DNA from: Druceiella hillmani
Lineage: Eukaryota > Arthropoda > Insecta > Lepidoptera > Hepialidae
Length of the DNA stretch: 64,000 nt
Direction: 5' to 3'
NCBI GenBank assembly: GCA_039881145.1
Contig: JAYKKI010000004.1
Location: 49,647,001-49,711,000, forward strand
A program made the position numbers and the translations under genes. This document shows positions 1 through 13,434 of the stretch, piece by piece. The notes beneath the pieces were generated by a model that worked only from the letters and a program-made list of their open reading frames with translations, did not search any database and was not told where the DNA came from. Numbering within the stretch: position 1 is the stretch's first letter; every line of letters starts with the position of its first letter.

Positions 1-283
1 ATGTTCTTCGTTATACCAATATACAAATATGCAAGTGTGACATAAATACATCTATCATTTACATGAGGACTATATGACAATTTTCAGCCGTTTCTGAAAA
101 AATCGTGATTTCGACGAAAAAAAATTGTATGTACAGAAACGTGCTTTAATTATACTCAATTTGACGGGCAAAAATGAATAACAGAAACTTAGTTATACCT
201 ATATATACCCATAACTTTGTACGTATATTTTTGTACACAACACACGCATAACCCTGTAGACTAATATACATAATTACTTACAT

Positions 284-363
284 AATACAACACGTATTTA
301 GATAAATGCATGAAAATAAATTTAATACAACACGTATTTAGATAAATGTATGAAAATAATTTT
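284..363. repeat. 40-bp direct repeat, two copies
   Basis: Two tandem copies of a 40-bp unit beginning AATACAACACGTATTTAG start at 284 and 324. They abut the purine-rich minisatellite that follows. Left of this (1-283) I see only AT-rich DNA with no gene. Confidence 0.85.
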
Positions 364-365
364 GA

Positions 366-630
366 GAGGAAATAGTGAGGAAATGAAGGAAAATAATTTA
401 TGGGAGAAAACAGTAGAGAAATGTAGGGAAATATATTATTGGAGGAAACAGTAGGGAAATGGAGAAAAATTAATTATGAGAGGAAACAGTAGGGAAACGA
501 GGGAAAATAAATTACGAGAAGAAACAATAGGGAAATGGAGAAAAATAAAGTATTAGAGGATACAGTAGGGGAATGGAGGGAAAATAAATTATGAGGAAAT
601 AGAAGGAATTATGAGAAATAAAGCTGTTGG
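366..630. repeat. Purine-rich 38-bp minisatellite
   Basis: Six to seven tandem units start at 366, 404, 442, 480, 518, 556 and 593, so the period is almost exactly 38 bp. Each unit begins GAGGAAACAGTAGGGAAATG and then runs into an A-rich half ending AAATTATGA. The top strand is nearly all purine over about 260 bp. Units differ by point changes, so it is an old array. Such strand asymmetry can favour triplex structures; that is inference. Confidence 0.85.
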
Positions 631-649
631 GAACGACTGTTTTACGTAT

Positions 650-2640
650 AAAATTGAGGGAGGATGTAATTTATTCCACATCTTGGCAGCGTATACTGTA
701 AGTGAGCCTTCATAGAATATGATGTTTGAAGTTATCTAGCCTTTTACATCATAGCCCATGTCCTCAAACCGTTAAAGCAGTAAATCTGGACTTAAAATAT
801 AATGTACTGCTTTAAATATTTAATTCATTAAAGAAAGTGAAAAATGTGAAGATTGCGCTAGTCTTATTTTCTGAGGCCAAAGACATAGCAAATGCACATA
901 TTTTTAAAATAATTTGCCTGTTAAAATAGCTTATTGAAACAATCTTCAATGAGGTCTAAACACACTCGGAGCACATACTCGGTATAATTTAGGTTATTCC
1001 TTTTCCACACTTCTAAGTCGTATAAATTTTATTTATTGCTCTAATCTAGCTTTTTCTTTCAATGGTACAAAGCTGTAGGGATGCTAATTCCCAAAGTTTG
1101 CTCTATGTGTATACATATGCTACATAAATTTATAACCTGATACCAATAACCTTTACAGACATTTATTAATGAGTTTAATATTTGTCAAATAAATGGTTCA
1201 GCGTGTTTCTATGTAATATTTAGTTAATTTTCTGTAATGACACCAATATTCAACCTCTGGGTATAATTTACAATACTGATTCGTTCCAAATCAAGAAACA
1301 AGGGATACAAAAAGTTCAAATAATAAACTTGCAGATTAAACATATGCTGGATAACATGTCATATAAAGAAATCGAGCTTTATCAATAAATCTGAAAATTA
1401 TGACTCTGATTAAGCATTTCGTGAAATTTTTGTACACTAAAAAAATGACATAGTGTTATAAAATTATATATTTAAGTTATCATAATAATTTATGATTTGT
1501 TTGTTTTATTTTTAGATTTATTAAGTCCTAAACCACTACAGATACCACTGATACCGTCTGTTAGTTTATGACAGAATCACAGAAAAAAATTTTGGGTCCT
1601 TGACATACTAACATATGGAAGTATATGAAAATATTATAAGAGTTCTTTTCGAACACTAGAGAAGGAAAGATTTCTAAATTCTACTAGGAAACCTTAAAAC
1701 CTACCACTGAGTGTTGGACGAACAGGCTACCAAAAGTAATGGGTTTCGCGCTATCTTATCTGCGAAAACCCAAAAAGGCTGCAAAACTTACCTTCTATTA
1801 AATCTACGAATTTTGTCAATACGAGAACATGAAATATGTTTTTCAGCTTTTCTTGAAAATTGAATAAGTAAATATACCATATGTAAAGAGAAAACATCAT
1901 ATGAACTGTTTTCTGATTCACCACCCACTTAGATCAATAATTGGTACGTTTATTTCGTTACTTCCAATTTATTTAAAGTCTCAAACTTTATCACAAAGGT
2001 TTCAAAACTAGAACAAACAACGAAAAGAAGCCATGTACGTTTGCAGTATATTTCTCTCAATTTCTTTGAATTTGTTTGAAATTCCAAATTGATAGTAAAA
2101 AATTTACAAAAATGACTGAGAATCGTTTCGACAATTGCACATATTCATTTCAGTTTGATACATAGTGTCACATGTATGAATAATAGACACACTTTTTGTA
2201 AAAATCACTATATACGTATACAGAGTGTAACTAAGAAATCTTTTTCATTCAGATGATTATGTATATTAAAATAAGTACATTTGAAGCATGTTTCTGTACA
2301 ACAATTAAAAATTTATTTCCTTGCAATCGCAATTTTAACAATGACTATTTAGAAACGATTGAGAATTTTCGTATAGTTTCCTCAATATGTCCTGTTCAGT
2401 TGTATAAATGGAATCACCCGTATAAATAATATCTAGATACGTTCTTTGTTACAACTGTATAATAACCAATTAACACTCAGTCACTCACTAACAAACTCAT
2501 CAAAAAATATTTAAAATTATAAAACCTATAAACTTCGAATTTCACCTGTATGTTTTTCTGGGTGCACGCTGGGAAAGGATTTTTGGAAATTTTATATCTA
2601 AATTATTATTAGATTACATTTTAAGGTGAGATGTCCTATT
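650..2640. other. Non-coding AT-rich stretch
   Basis: No open frame, splice-supported exon or recognisable repeat was found here. The stretch is AT-rich intergenic DNA. Confidence 0.5.
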
Positions 2641-2699
2641 GCATGGTCTCTTTTTGCTCGAGAAAAGCCGGGACGAGCAATTAAAACTCGAAGGTTCCA

Positions 2700-2868
2700 A
2701 AAAACAGTCACTTTACTTCAGATGAAATGTTTCAAACTGTCGTACCAAGTATTACTCAAATATAGCCAAACAAACGCTAAAACGCAAAATTTGTGGAGTT
2801 TGCCCGTACCAGAAGCATAGGATGACCAAAGTCGCATGTGGTGAACACAACGTTCCAGTTTTGCAGTG
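2700..2868 (+). pseudogene. piggyBac-like transposase C-terminal remnant
   Basis: In one forward frame the sequence around 2770-2868 reads as a cysteine-containing tail, KRKICGVCPYQKHRMTKVAC, followed shortly by NVP and a stop codon (TGA, 2865-2867). This resembles the cysteine-rich zinc-binding tail of piggyBac-family transposases, which has the form C-x2-C-P-x2-K-x-RKT followed by C-x2-CNVPLC. Upstream the frame breaks into another one, and no transposase core is visible nearby. I see no terminal repeats. The match is by motif memory only, so a chance zinc-ribbon likeness is possible. Confidence 0.4.
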
Positions 2869-3869
2869 AGTTCCATATACGTAACTGTTTCAATTTTGTC
2901 GTAGATTTTAAGTAAATTTAATTAATATCCTTCCACTAAGTATTTTAACTAATAAATGCTTTGGTTCAGAAAAATATTGAGATTTCATTTTATTAGTCAT
3001 TATGACTAATATTTAATGACAGTGTAACTCGAAAATATGTTTAGTGAGTTAGGGTTAAACAACTAAGAAGGATTACACTAAATTTGCGCTGAAATACAAT
3101 TAATTTGAATAAGTTAAATTTGATTTTCAAATATGAATCTGTTGCATTTACTTTATTTAATGTTAGTGTTACTTCAGGAAGAGAAACAAAGTTTAGAGCT
3201 TTTAAAATCTTTTCTGTTATTCATATACAAAAATAAAAACCATAATAACAGATAACCCAGTCAGTAGTTAGATGAAGATATATTTAATATGTACGTCAGC
3301 ATGGCATAGGTGTAAAAATAGCACAAAGACCATGTGGATAAATCTATCCTAAAATAATATTTAAATTAATCCGAAACAATATTTGTCTAGATTCAAAAGT
3401 TAATTACATCCGCGACCAGAAGAGTTAGTTGGTGATCATATCAACAAGTACATATAAATTAAACAGTACCTTTATTATAATCAATATAATTGGTAATACA
3501 AACGACTTCTCAGAAGAACTACCTGGAGATATATAACCGACAAATATAACAAAATACTCTTATAAGTAAAACAGCATTTTGTGCGCTTCGTTAAGTATGG
3601 ACTTATGTTCGTCACTATTTTATAATTAATATGATTATGTCACACATTTATTAAACAGTAAACTGTTCATATTTTCTAGAGTTTGGATAAAAATTCAATT
3701 ACTTTAGGAAAAAAACTACATAACTACATTTATTTTTTACGCACCATGGGCACTGTCAATATTCCTAAAAAAATAAGAGTTATTTTTTTTACTCTTCCAA
3801 CGTTTGGTGCAGAATATAATTGCAGTTTCCAACTATTATGTGAAGACACATAACTGTATCCACAGATAT

Positions 3870-4370
3870 GAGATTAAAATGCCGTCGCAAAATCGATGCA
3901 CTAAACGTGTGGCGCTGGAGGTAGATGTTAAAAATTCCTTGGACCGCTTTTCGAACCAATATCTCATTATTGAGTTGAGAATCAAAGAACGACTTTCGTC
4001 GACTATACCATTACAAATTCTTAAATTCTTCGGACGTATCTTCGGAAAACCATTTTCGATGGAGCGTTAAGTGGTGCGGGGCGATTCCAACCTGATAGAC
4101 GGACCTAGTAAATACGGCGCCAGAGACCAGCATCACAGAGTGTTCTAGAGACGCTACCAATCGACTGAAGTGAACGTGTTGTTAAAGCAGCCATCCCCGT
4201 CGAGAGGAACGAGGACAAAGACCAACCATGTACATCATCGCCGAGACAACGACCACTCTGACAAAAGTGAAACGACTAGAAAGAGAATTGTATCTAAGTC
4301 AGTTTTATTCTACTGTATGGCGTTTTCTCTCGCGCGATATAGGCCACGAAACAGGTGAACGAATACTAAT
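3870..4370. other. GC-richer segment without recognised protein
   Basis: This ~500-bp stretch has clearly higher GC and CpG content than its surroundings. It holds short open frames on the plus strand (88 codons ending 4070; 62 codons ending 4358). I recognise no domain in any frame on either strand. It may be a decayed transposon or an untranslated exon. The stretches 2870-3800 and 4590-6430 show nothing identifiable. Confidence 0.3.
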
Positions 4371-6433
4371 CAATTGAATAGATTATTTTTGGTTGCCATT
4401 TTCACTTCAATATTTCAAAATTTTCCAAAGATATCAGTGAATATGGATGAAGTAGCGATGGACTCACACGAAGACAAGGTTTATATAGTATGTGCAGCGG
4501 ATCACGCATGTTCAAAATTCGACTGTTTATATTTTTTAAAACATCAAAATTTCAATACCTTGGACCATTTTTTAAAAAAATAAGAGGAAAATCTTGAAAA
4601 ATCCTAAATAGCACATTAAGTATTATTACATATACTTATCGTCATTGATTCGGATGAACAGTTCAGTTCCACCCAACTTCATACTCGCTTTAATATCTCT
4701 CCCTCAATTGTTAGTAAACTGACAATATAGAGATTATTGCCCCCACACTTGTCCAAACCACCATCGTTCAAAAGGCAAATATTATCATAGAGGAAGAGCC
4801 TGGTTATTTACAATGGCCTACAGCTGCGCCGCTTCGTTCCCTCCTTATATTACTTCTTCTCTAATTAATGACAATAGCGATGTCTTTATATATCTAAATG
4901 TGCTAGCTCTACGCCACATGTAACACTCGCTCCAGATTAATAGGGAGGCATCTTACATCGATGTTTCATAAAATAAAATGTTGATATAAAATAAAACTTA
5001 GTATAAGTGTTAATATATAAAATTAACCTTTTATATGAGCTTTATCTTTATACTTCATTATTGCAAGTGAAGACTAAATACTAATACTTCAAATCTACAC
5101 AAATGCTACATTGTATATTAAATCCAAATCTATCTGTATCCATAGTATCTTATAATATACACTATGAAGTCATAGAGTATATTACATGGCATATCTAGGG
5201 TAATATTATTTTATAAAGCATTACGCTCATATTTTGCAACAACAGATAAAATGGAACTCTGCAGGAAGCGATTTAGAGAAAGATGGCCTGGAAGTGTATA
5301 TTTTCATGAACTGGGTGATATATCGTTTCTTTATGCGGAAGAAATGTAGACCATCATTTTGTTTTTCGAAAAATAAGATATTCTTTATTTATTTTTTAAG
5401 TTATTGAAATTATATTAGTTTTCAAATCTCTTGCAATTATAGATATACGAATATGCTTAGTCGTATTTGCAGTGTGAATAAGGATACATCATAACCTGTC
5501 AGTTGTCGGTTGATATTAATTTCAAAGTAATCGTCCTATATATACCTACGTCGCAATTGGGTAATTGGCTAATTCTAAATTTGCTGTTTGTCATTAAAAG
5601 GCATGAAAATACAAGTTAATTCTGAACCAATATTGCAAAAATTAATTAAAAATGATGAAGTTAACAAATCTATTAACAAGAGTAGAAAAAGGATATCACC
5701 TTCTTTCATTTGCACTCATAGAATACAGTAAGCCTAGTAAAAAGGATGTCACAATTCAGTGTTGCCATCTTTGTCTAAACGTTTAATTTAAACTTAAGCA
5801 AAAATTTGTTAATTTGTCGTCAACTTGTAATTGTGGCTTATGATATGAAAAAAATTAATGAAATTTCCTGTTGTGATAACATGTGTACAGAGCAACACGC
5901 GAGACACTACTGAAAAAGGCACCAACGAGCAACAAAACTATGTAGAAGATTAGATTGTCGATGTTAATTTTGATCTGCCCTTCTATATATTCCTCTTGAT
6001 TAATATATAATATTTTTTTCATTCCATTTCACTAATAAATAGGATTATTACTAGAGGTATCTATGTATATGCAGATCAATTTTGATTTTGATTACCTATC
6101 CAATTATACTAAAACCCTCACCAACGAGTTTCAGGAATTAATTTACTTAAAAGTCACGTTCGACGTTCACGTTTGCTCAATTTTGCCCATTTCAAATAAC
6201 GACGTAGCTATTCTATAATTCTTGGCTAAAATTAATAACGGAATCAAAATTTGTAACATAAAAGTTCTTTCAATAGGTACTATAAGAATTACAATAACAA
6301 TTTCCCTGTGAAAATGAAAACATAAACTTCACAAGAGAAACATCTCACCTAAATTGTAAAATGTAGAATCTTAGCACAGCCAGGACGAAATCAATTCGAA
6401 ACAGAAGTTGGAAATAAACATAACGTTTCATAT

Positions 6434-6690
6434 ATTAAATATATTTCGCGTTAATTTTGTACAAATTCATTATTTACAATTAAATGAAACTACGTGATGT
6501 AGTATTACTTCTACTAAGTTCTTTACCTAGGTTTCGTTGTATTACAACATCTTCATATGGTATCTTTGCTAATAGCCTACCTGAAGATGTTGTAATACAA
6601 CGAAACCTAGGTCGTGGTAAAGAACTTAAAGAAAGTAGAAATAATACTACATCACGTAGTTTCATTTAATCGTGAATAACGTTTCATATA
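6434..6690. mobile_element. Long-palindrome MITE, copy 1
   Basis: The arms ATGAAACTACGTGATGTAGT and its complement close a palindrome of about 185 bp (6484-6667). Inside is a second mirrored block, CCTAGGTTTCGTTGTATTAC against its complement. Because of the palindrome both strands carry near-identical short open frames, which are not genes. A 15-bp direct repeat, ATAACGTTTCATATA, occurs at about 6422 and 6676 and may be a target duplication. Related sequence recurs at 34570-34694, 38656-38905 and 54353-54425. The superfamily is not determined. Confidence 0.7.
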
Positions 6691-7110
6691 ACATTTTTTA
6701 GAAACGTAAAACCTTAAAAATAATTTTACCTGATTTTTAAAAATCGTCCGGAAAAAACTCGAACAATACCTTGATTCCTTTCAACGATGCCAGAATTCTA
6801 TATTATACCAATTGAATCTAACTTACTTAATATGGCATTCTATCATTTTTAAAATGAGCTTCTTTCGTTGAACATAGTGGCTAGTGGCCTGGAACCCCTA
6901 AAGTTTCAATACCACCTTAAACAGTGACATTATATTCAAGAGGGACGTTATACCCACACAAAACGAATAAAAATATAGTCCCAAATAGTGTCATGCGTAA
7001 ACTATGTTGAAAAAGATAGAATTAAGGAAAGCAAGTACATAAAAGCGAAAGTAGGCAAGAAAATTACCTCGTCTTTTGAGGACAATTTTTAGAACTCTAA
7101 TAATATGTTT

Positions 7111-7232
7111 ATATATAATAAAATTGTAACAAATTGAATTCTGTACATATTATATATAATAAAATTGTAACAAATTGAATTCTGTACATATTATATATAA
7201 TAAAATTGTAACAAATTGAATTCTGTACATTG
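7111..7232. repeat. 41-bp tandem repeat, three copies
   Basis: Three near-identical units starting ATATATAATAAAATTGTAAC begin at 7111, 7152 and 7193. There is little divergence between units, so the expansion is recent. Confidence 0.9.
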
Positions 7233-7249
7233 AAATTTTTTTAAAGTGA

Positions 7250-7422
7250 TTGATTTTGCGTATAGTATGATAATAGAAGCCCGAAAAACATTTTTAGAAT
7301 TTTTGTCTGTCTGTATGTTAATTTGTACCGATACCAAGCAAAATCTACTGGACGGATTTTGTGAAAAAACAATTATTTTTTCCTAATTACACGCGAACTA
7401 AGTTGTATGCACAGCTAGTATG
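7250..7422 (+). mobile_element. Lepidoptera-type retroelement tail fragment
   Basis: The segment contains GTCTGTCTGTATGTT, then a block around CTACTGGACGGATTTTG, and ends with ACACGCGAAC and GCTAGTA. This order matches the 3' end of a very common lepidopteran interspersed repeat, often assigned to RTE-like elements, as I remember it. Only the tail is present. The class is uncertain. Confidence 0.5.
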
Positions 7423-8207
7423 ATACAAACATATCATTACAAGTAATATAACTCACTAGCTTTAAAAGATAGGAATTGTTTTAACATTTTGATTAATTAA
7501 TTAATTACAATAGTACATTGATATTCCAATACAACATCATTGTTACATTGTACTTAAATAAACCCACGTAAACATATAATGAAACCATAGTTGCTGATTA
7601 ACATCTCGTTCCTTTCTGGTTTAATAAGGTTCCTAAGATTGTATTGAATATTCTAAGATTTTAACAAATTTTTAAAATAAATTAAAAGGAACGTAAATAA
7701 ATTTTGATATATCGGACAGTGAGCTATCTTCAAAACTTGTAAATTTATAAAAATATGTCAAAACGATCACGTTGAAATGTTACTTAGAACAAAACCTTTT
7801 ATTGTAACATTGGTATTTTGCACTATATCGTCATACGGAATATGCATATCTTATGTAACATAGCCACTGAGCAGAACAACGCAGCCTCATAAGTGTTTAA
7901 TGATGTTGGATGGTAGTTTAATGTTGAATTCTCAGAATTCTTCTACAAGACATTTCCTCTAGCGCCACAAGTGAATAAACAGTTGAGCGAGCAAAGTGTT
8001 TTTAAGTTGAAATTCTAGAAGTTCCATTATGCACTAATATTAAATAAGGTGTGATTAAGGTTGCGGCTTGCTAGTTATCCTTTAATCAAAAAATAAATAT
8101 TAAAATTTCAATTTTGTCTATTAACAACAGCCTAATATTAAAATTTGCCAGTGTATTTCTTTGTAAAACTGGTTTAAATTTCATCAGTTACACCATTTTT
8201 TAGATTA

Positions 8208-8750
8208 AAAAAAAAACTCTCAAGCGCAAGTGGAATTCGCACTACGAGGGCTCGATACACATTTATAAACATTTAGTAGTACACTGTATTACTTTTAAAA
8301 TATTTACAAATTTTAATTTCGTAGAACGAATATATATTGTCTGCTACATCTTTCATTGGCGCATATTTAAAACAAAAAAAATTACATAACATAACTATAA
8401 ATTGACAATTTTCAGATTTTTTTCTTTAAGTGTCCTGTAAGACTTTGTTTTTTGCCAAATTTCATGATTCTAGGTCAACGGGACGTACTCTATAGGTTTT
8501 GATTTATATGGGAGTGTCAAAAACGCGTCATGAATGGTCATAATTTTTAGGGTTTTTTTTATTACATTGACTTAGAAGCTAGATTTCTTTATAGGTTCAT
8601 AGCACCGTAGACCTAAGTATTTGGATATTAATTTTAATTTGATACCTCCACGCGTTCCTGAGAAAAAGGGTCTAGACAGATACAAAGGCAGACAACAAAG
8701 TGATTCTATAAGGGTTCCTTTTTTCCTTTTGAGGTATAGAACCCTAAAAC
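8208..8750 (-). mobile_element. GTTCCGTACCTC-type repeat, reverse copy
   Basis: Read on the minus strand this starts near 8748 with AGGGTTCTATACCTC and ends near 8208 with GGGCTCGTAGTGCG-like and CACTTG-like sequence followed by a T run. It is collinear over about 540 bp with the plus-strand copy at 16296-16840, for example at the AAATTTGGCAA and CCCGTTGA blocks. The 87-codon open frame in it is not a gene. This family is characteristic of Lepidoptera in my recollection. Confidence 0.7.
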
Positions 8751-8899
8751 CATCTCTAATTCACTATATTTTAAATTACATACATTTAACAGCAATATTA
8801 TCCTCTTCTGATTTAAGAAAACTAAAATACCTCCAGAGAATTAAGCAAATTTTTTTCCGGATATGTGAAAATGCCATAAAATAGTTACAATATAGTTTT

Positions 8900-9350
8900 T
8901 ATATTCAATAAGCGTTTTTCCACCTGCGTTTGGAATTTCGTTATTACTATCACCGCAGATAAATCTCATTAAGACTCATATCAAATTCTTCCTGGCTAAA
9001 CCACCTTCTGCTTATGCCTGCTGTCTTCAACCAAACCACTAATTTAACGATTCTGTTACTGACATCTATACCACAATATATCTTTTTCCTTTTGAATGAC
9101 AAGACAATCCATTCTGGGTTCTGACCGCCTCAAAGAGATTCCACCAGAACGACTTTTTCTGGCTGCGGTCTTCCAGTTCTTTATCCCAAGAGTGGGTAAT
9201 CTTTTTCAGTACAATCAGTACACTTCAGCCTGGCTGTGCCTCTGGGTCTTGGACATGTTAGAGTGACCAGTGACCTTTTTTGTATTTCTATTTCATTCAT
9301 TCGAAATAGGTATCCGGCCCATTTTATTCGTCATGTTTTAATGTATTTTA
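8900..9350 (-). other. Possible decayed retroelement sequence
   Basis: The stretch is GC-richer than its flanks. On the minus strand it reads, with stops, phrases such as RGTARLKCTDCT and RTQNGLSCHSKGK. These hint at old retroelement coding sequence, but no domain can be assigned. Confidence 0.25.
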
Positions 9351-9884
9351 ATCACATCAGATATATGTAGTATAAGAATAATTTCAATTGTCAATACACC
9401 CGAAATAGAAGTCAAGTTTAATTTTCTCGATACCAATATCGCAATACAATTGTATGAATTTCAGCTCCGAACATGACTCATAAATTTAACGCTGAGCTGA
9501 CAAGTCCTATATACAAGAAAGTAATACCAATTTTAACAATATAATTCATTAGCCTAAAATGGAATCTCCAACTCGATCAAAAGATTTTGAAGTGTTTCTC
9601 TCCTATCGTCATAATTAAAAATATCTTATGGACATCACTCAACCTCCCCTGTACCAAATTATCGATCTTTAACTCTTTCACTGTCACAGTAACTTAATTA
9701 CTGTAGTTATGGTCACTGGCATTATACTCAAGTACTTACATTCATTAGTGAAGTCAAAGGTCACAGATATCAGTAACATTTCTCATTTATTTATTTACAT
9801 ACATTTATCGATACATTACAGGTATTATTCGTAACGATAAGCAATTAATGGCTTTTCAAATTTATCAAAAATCTTTAAAAAATC

Positions 9885-10385
9885 TCACTCTGGTGTGACC
9901 GTGATCAGGTGGTTGAACAGTTGAATACCGCGGAAAACTGGACAGTTCCGATATAATTCGGTTCTAGAGGGTGATATAGTAAACAGGTGATGATTGTGTG
10001 AAATTGTCAAATCAAGAATGAAACAACCAAGAATGAAATTGACCAAGAATGAAAGTTTACTCAATAATATAGGGCATATAATTTTTTTCCTTTTAATAGC
10101 TGGAATACAAATTTCATCATGGAAGATAAAAACATATTTTCTGAGTTGCAAGGAGTGGAAAGCTAACGCATCCAAGAGGAAATCAACAGGAAATAGAAAG
10201 GGGGAGTACCCACACGAGGAAATCGATAGGAAATAAAAAGGAGATGTAACCATACTGCCTCGTGTACATATATCGAATGGACGTCTTTTGCACAAGTTTA
10301 TGATTAAACTACTAATGGAGCCGTATTCTAATCGGCTCTGCGCCAATGAAGTGTATAGCATACAGATTGATGGCCTATGCCTCAC
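9885..10385 (-). pseudogene. LINE reverse-transcriptase ORF 3' fragment
   Basis: A 166-codon open frame on the minus strand ends at 9885. Near its start it reads LYTSLAQSRLEYGS, the pattern L-Y-x-S-L-x-x-S-x-LEY found after the catalytic core in LINE ORF2 proteins. A central LDALAFHSLQLRK and a C-terminal SPSRTELYRNCPVFRGIQLF match the end block of many insect LINEs (R-T-x-L-x-x-N-P-x-x-R-x-x-x-L-F-N). The catalytic YxDD region is missing, so it is a 5'-truncated copy. Jockey or CR1-like affinity is inference. The 166 codons have no stop, which suggests a fairly young insertion. Confidence 0.6.
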
Positions 10386-10399
10386 AACTGTCTGATAAT

Positions 10400-11790
10400 C
10401 ACATTAAATTAGCTTAAACCCTACCTAAACTATCTAATATTCACTGCCGCCTTTTCTAATATTCGCAGTCACCGAATGCTATTTTCATTGACACTGTTAT
10501 TTGCTTACATCGTACTGTGTTTAAGATCAAACGTCGTAGTAATTCAATGCTAATAATTAAATCCTATCGGTCAGACAGCTAAAGCCGTGAGTATTTTACA
10601 AACTGTTATTGTGTAATCAGGTATTTTAATGAATAAATCTCAAGTTTACATTCGGAGACTACTCGCAAAAATATATGTAACATATTACACGGGCATCATT
10701 AAATCAGTGATGTTTTAACTGTCAAATGCCTAACCCGATGATTGGTCTATACATTTTCTGACAATCTTAAACAAATAATGCTTATCGAAGATTCATAGAA
10801 ACATACATCTCTAAACTTGGATCATTTTCGAAATTTATCATAATTTGGGGTAATTCAATAAGTAAGATGGCTAATCAAAATACTGCAATGTTCTTATATC
10901 GTTATTTATTTTTTCTCGCGTTGTTTTTTTCTAAAAACTAAATCAGTATATATTTTTTTACTCAAAAATTTGACCCAACCCAATACTATTTAAGTATTCA
11001 TAGTTTGTAGTGAGTTTAGTTTTGAGAAATATGATATTTTTCTTTTTTTTCGTTAAATGGTTTCGCCTACCGTTAGTGTAACCTCAAATTCAATTAGGAA
11101 GCGACGCCAGATTTGAATATATAATGGCCATATCATCAGAACGATTGAATAACATAGCCAATTTTTGAAGATATTTCCATTTGTATTTACATTTTTTGTG
11201 TATAAGTATATAATAATAATAAATATATCCACAAAAATAATAAAATAAATATAAATCACGCCTTCTTAAGAAGAAACTGTAAGTAAAACAAAAATCCAAA
11301 GGAATATTAGGCTCTGGCTTCTTAAGTCATATATATCCAATGTCAGATAGATTAGCACTGTTAAAAAAAGCCAAACGGGTGGCAAAGCTATTGACAACTT
11401 ATCCTTAACTTAATGGCAAGGTATACCCTATAATTTACATTTCGTAAAGAAATATTTTTATAGTCACGAAAGATCTCATATTCCATAAATGATTAAATAT
11501 AGGTTCAATAAAAAATTAAACATCAATATGCCATTTTATATTAAGCACCAATATGGATTTCTAAAGAAAATGGCCATATTACCCTGTACTAAAAACAGTC
11601 TCGTATCCTTTAGAGCATGTCATTAACAATAAAACTAACAGTTATTATTATAATTTTAACATATAAAAATAACAATGCCAAACGGCTAATTGAATTAATA
11701 CCGACTTTGTATAAATAAATCGTATTTACTTGAAATGTCGCCACATTAACCGTCGACATTTGTAAACAGCATTATCTCGTCCCTATAATA
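10400..11790. other. Non-coding stretch
   Basis: Short open frames at 11053-11299 overlap on one strand and look like chance frames in AT-rich DNA. I see no gene or clear repeat. Confidence 0.45.
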
Positions 11791-11799
11791 CAATATTTA

Positions 11800-12330
11800 A
11801 TCAGACGGCGGGTCAAGGCTAGCGTCTGTTTATGAAAAAAAAAACGAACGAAGCCGGCGCGCGTCGTTTCGTTGTATTGGTGGCCGTGTTTGACAGCGCC
11901 TAACGCCCAACTTCAACATGCAGGAGGCACGAATTCGCGCGGCAAAAAAGGCGAATAAATTGCGTTGTTGCTATGCTGTGCCATTATTTAATTATACAAT
12001 ACGGCTCTAGATGGAGGTGAAACTGTAATTTTTCTATTCATCTTCGTGTCTCGTGCGCATATTGAAAAGTAAATTGTAGTTATGTGCGTGGGCAACCTCG
12101 TTCTCAACTACAGTCTATTGTTCCGCCATTACCATAAACAAATGTAAATTTTTGAGGCGTTGAACTCGGTGTTTCATTTGTATACGAAAGTCACTTTTGT
12201 ATGCGGACGAGGAGTATATGCGCATGTCATTATTATAAGCGATATGATTTACAAATAAAACAAAACGTTGTGAATTCTCGACATACGACGTGCGGTTCGT
12301 GGCCTGGACGTGATTTGAACGAATAGATAG
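11800..12330. promoter_or_regulatory. CpG-rich island, possible promoter or 5' exon
   Basis: This ~530-bp stretch stands out by its many CpG dinucleotides, for example CCGGCGCGCGTCGTTTCG near 11850-11870, against AT-rich flanks. It contains a short ATG-initiated frame near 11918 (MQEARIRAAKK...) that stops after about 30 codons. No splice-supported coding exon could be followed. It may mark a promoter or a non-coding first exon of a gene outside the recognisable set, on either strand. Confidence 0.3.
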
Positions 12331-13434
12331 TCTATTGAATATACCACTCGTATAATATCTTTTGTTTCATTCGAACGCTGTGCTACAAAACAAAAACAAA
12401 CCACTTCACACGTACAAATTTTATTTGAATCCCGCTTTGTAATAAATCGATTTTATTAGAGAATTTTAAAAATGAGATACAATACGTATACACATAACGA
12501 AATGAATAATAATTTTTTTAATTGTTATATATACAAAATATATTTTGCAACTACATTAACACATAAGTATAATAAATAAGAACTTCTCATCCTTGCCACA
12601 CGAGGACATAGATTTTATTTTATCAAAAAACTTTTTAACTTTAATAAATTTTCTTTAAAAACATGAGATTTCAAAAAAAAATGCAACCGTTAATTAAATT
12701 GAATTTCATCCCATCTTGGTGGTGCCAAAAAACTGTATTTATCACGTGTTTACGAACACGTATTCTAAATGAGCATTTTAATAAAAAACATACGTAAATG
12801 TACAAAAATTAGTAGCAAACGCCATCTAGTGATTAGTAGTAAACACACCTAACTAAACATAAATGAGCTAGAGTCATCTGGCGTTATAATTGCAAAACTA
12901 TTTTTACCTTACCTAACAAAATTTCGATATGTCAAAAGAAGACGTTAACATCATGTATCCTACCAATTTAATTGTCCGTTCGACTACGGTACCAACAAAA
13001 TTGTTACATGGACAGTATATAGAGGCCAACTAGCGCCAACCACCCACGAATTGTACCGAATGTAATATTTAGGTAAATAACCAACCAATGACATAATCCG
13101 TAATTTTGCTTTAATAAACAGTACCTTTCTCTGTCCAGTGTTTACGGTTTAGGAAACGACAGAGCTATGCGGATGCCTCAGTTACTGCTCAGAATAAGGA
13201 CAAGTCGGGAAAACCATTGGAGTGTACAGTATAAAACTCTATTTGGTTTCCCAACTTGGTTTAACAACAAACTGTGTGCGTACTTTAAAGCTATGGGCAT
13301 GGCGACGACGGGGCAATAGCGGATTGTGAGAGTGATGTGCACGCCACAAAGGAAGCGTGGTGATAAGCCGAGCCATCCCTCTAATGCCACGCCGAGACTG
13401 ACGCGTCGACGTATAGGATCAGCGTAACGATGGC

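Noticed and set aside
6480..6669. Two nearly identical 61-codon frames on opposite strands
   Set aside because: Mirror images caused by the palindromic MITE, not genes.
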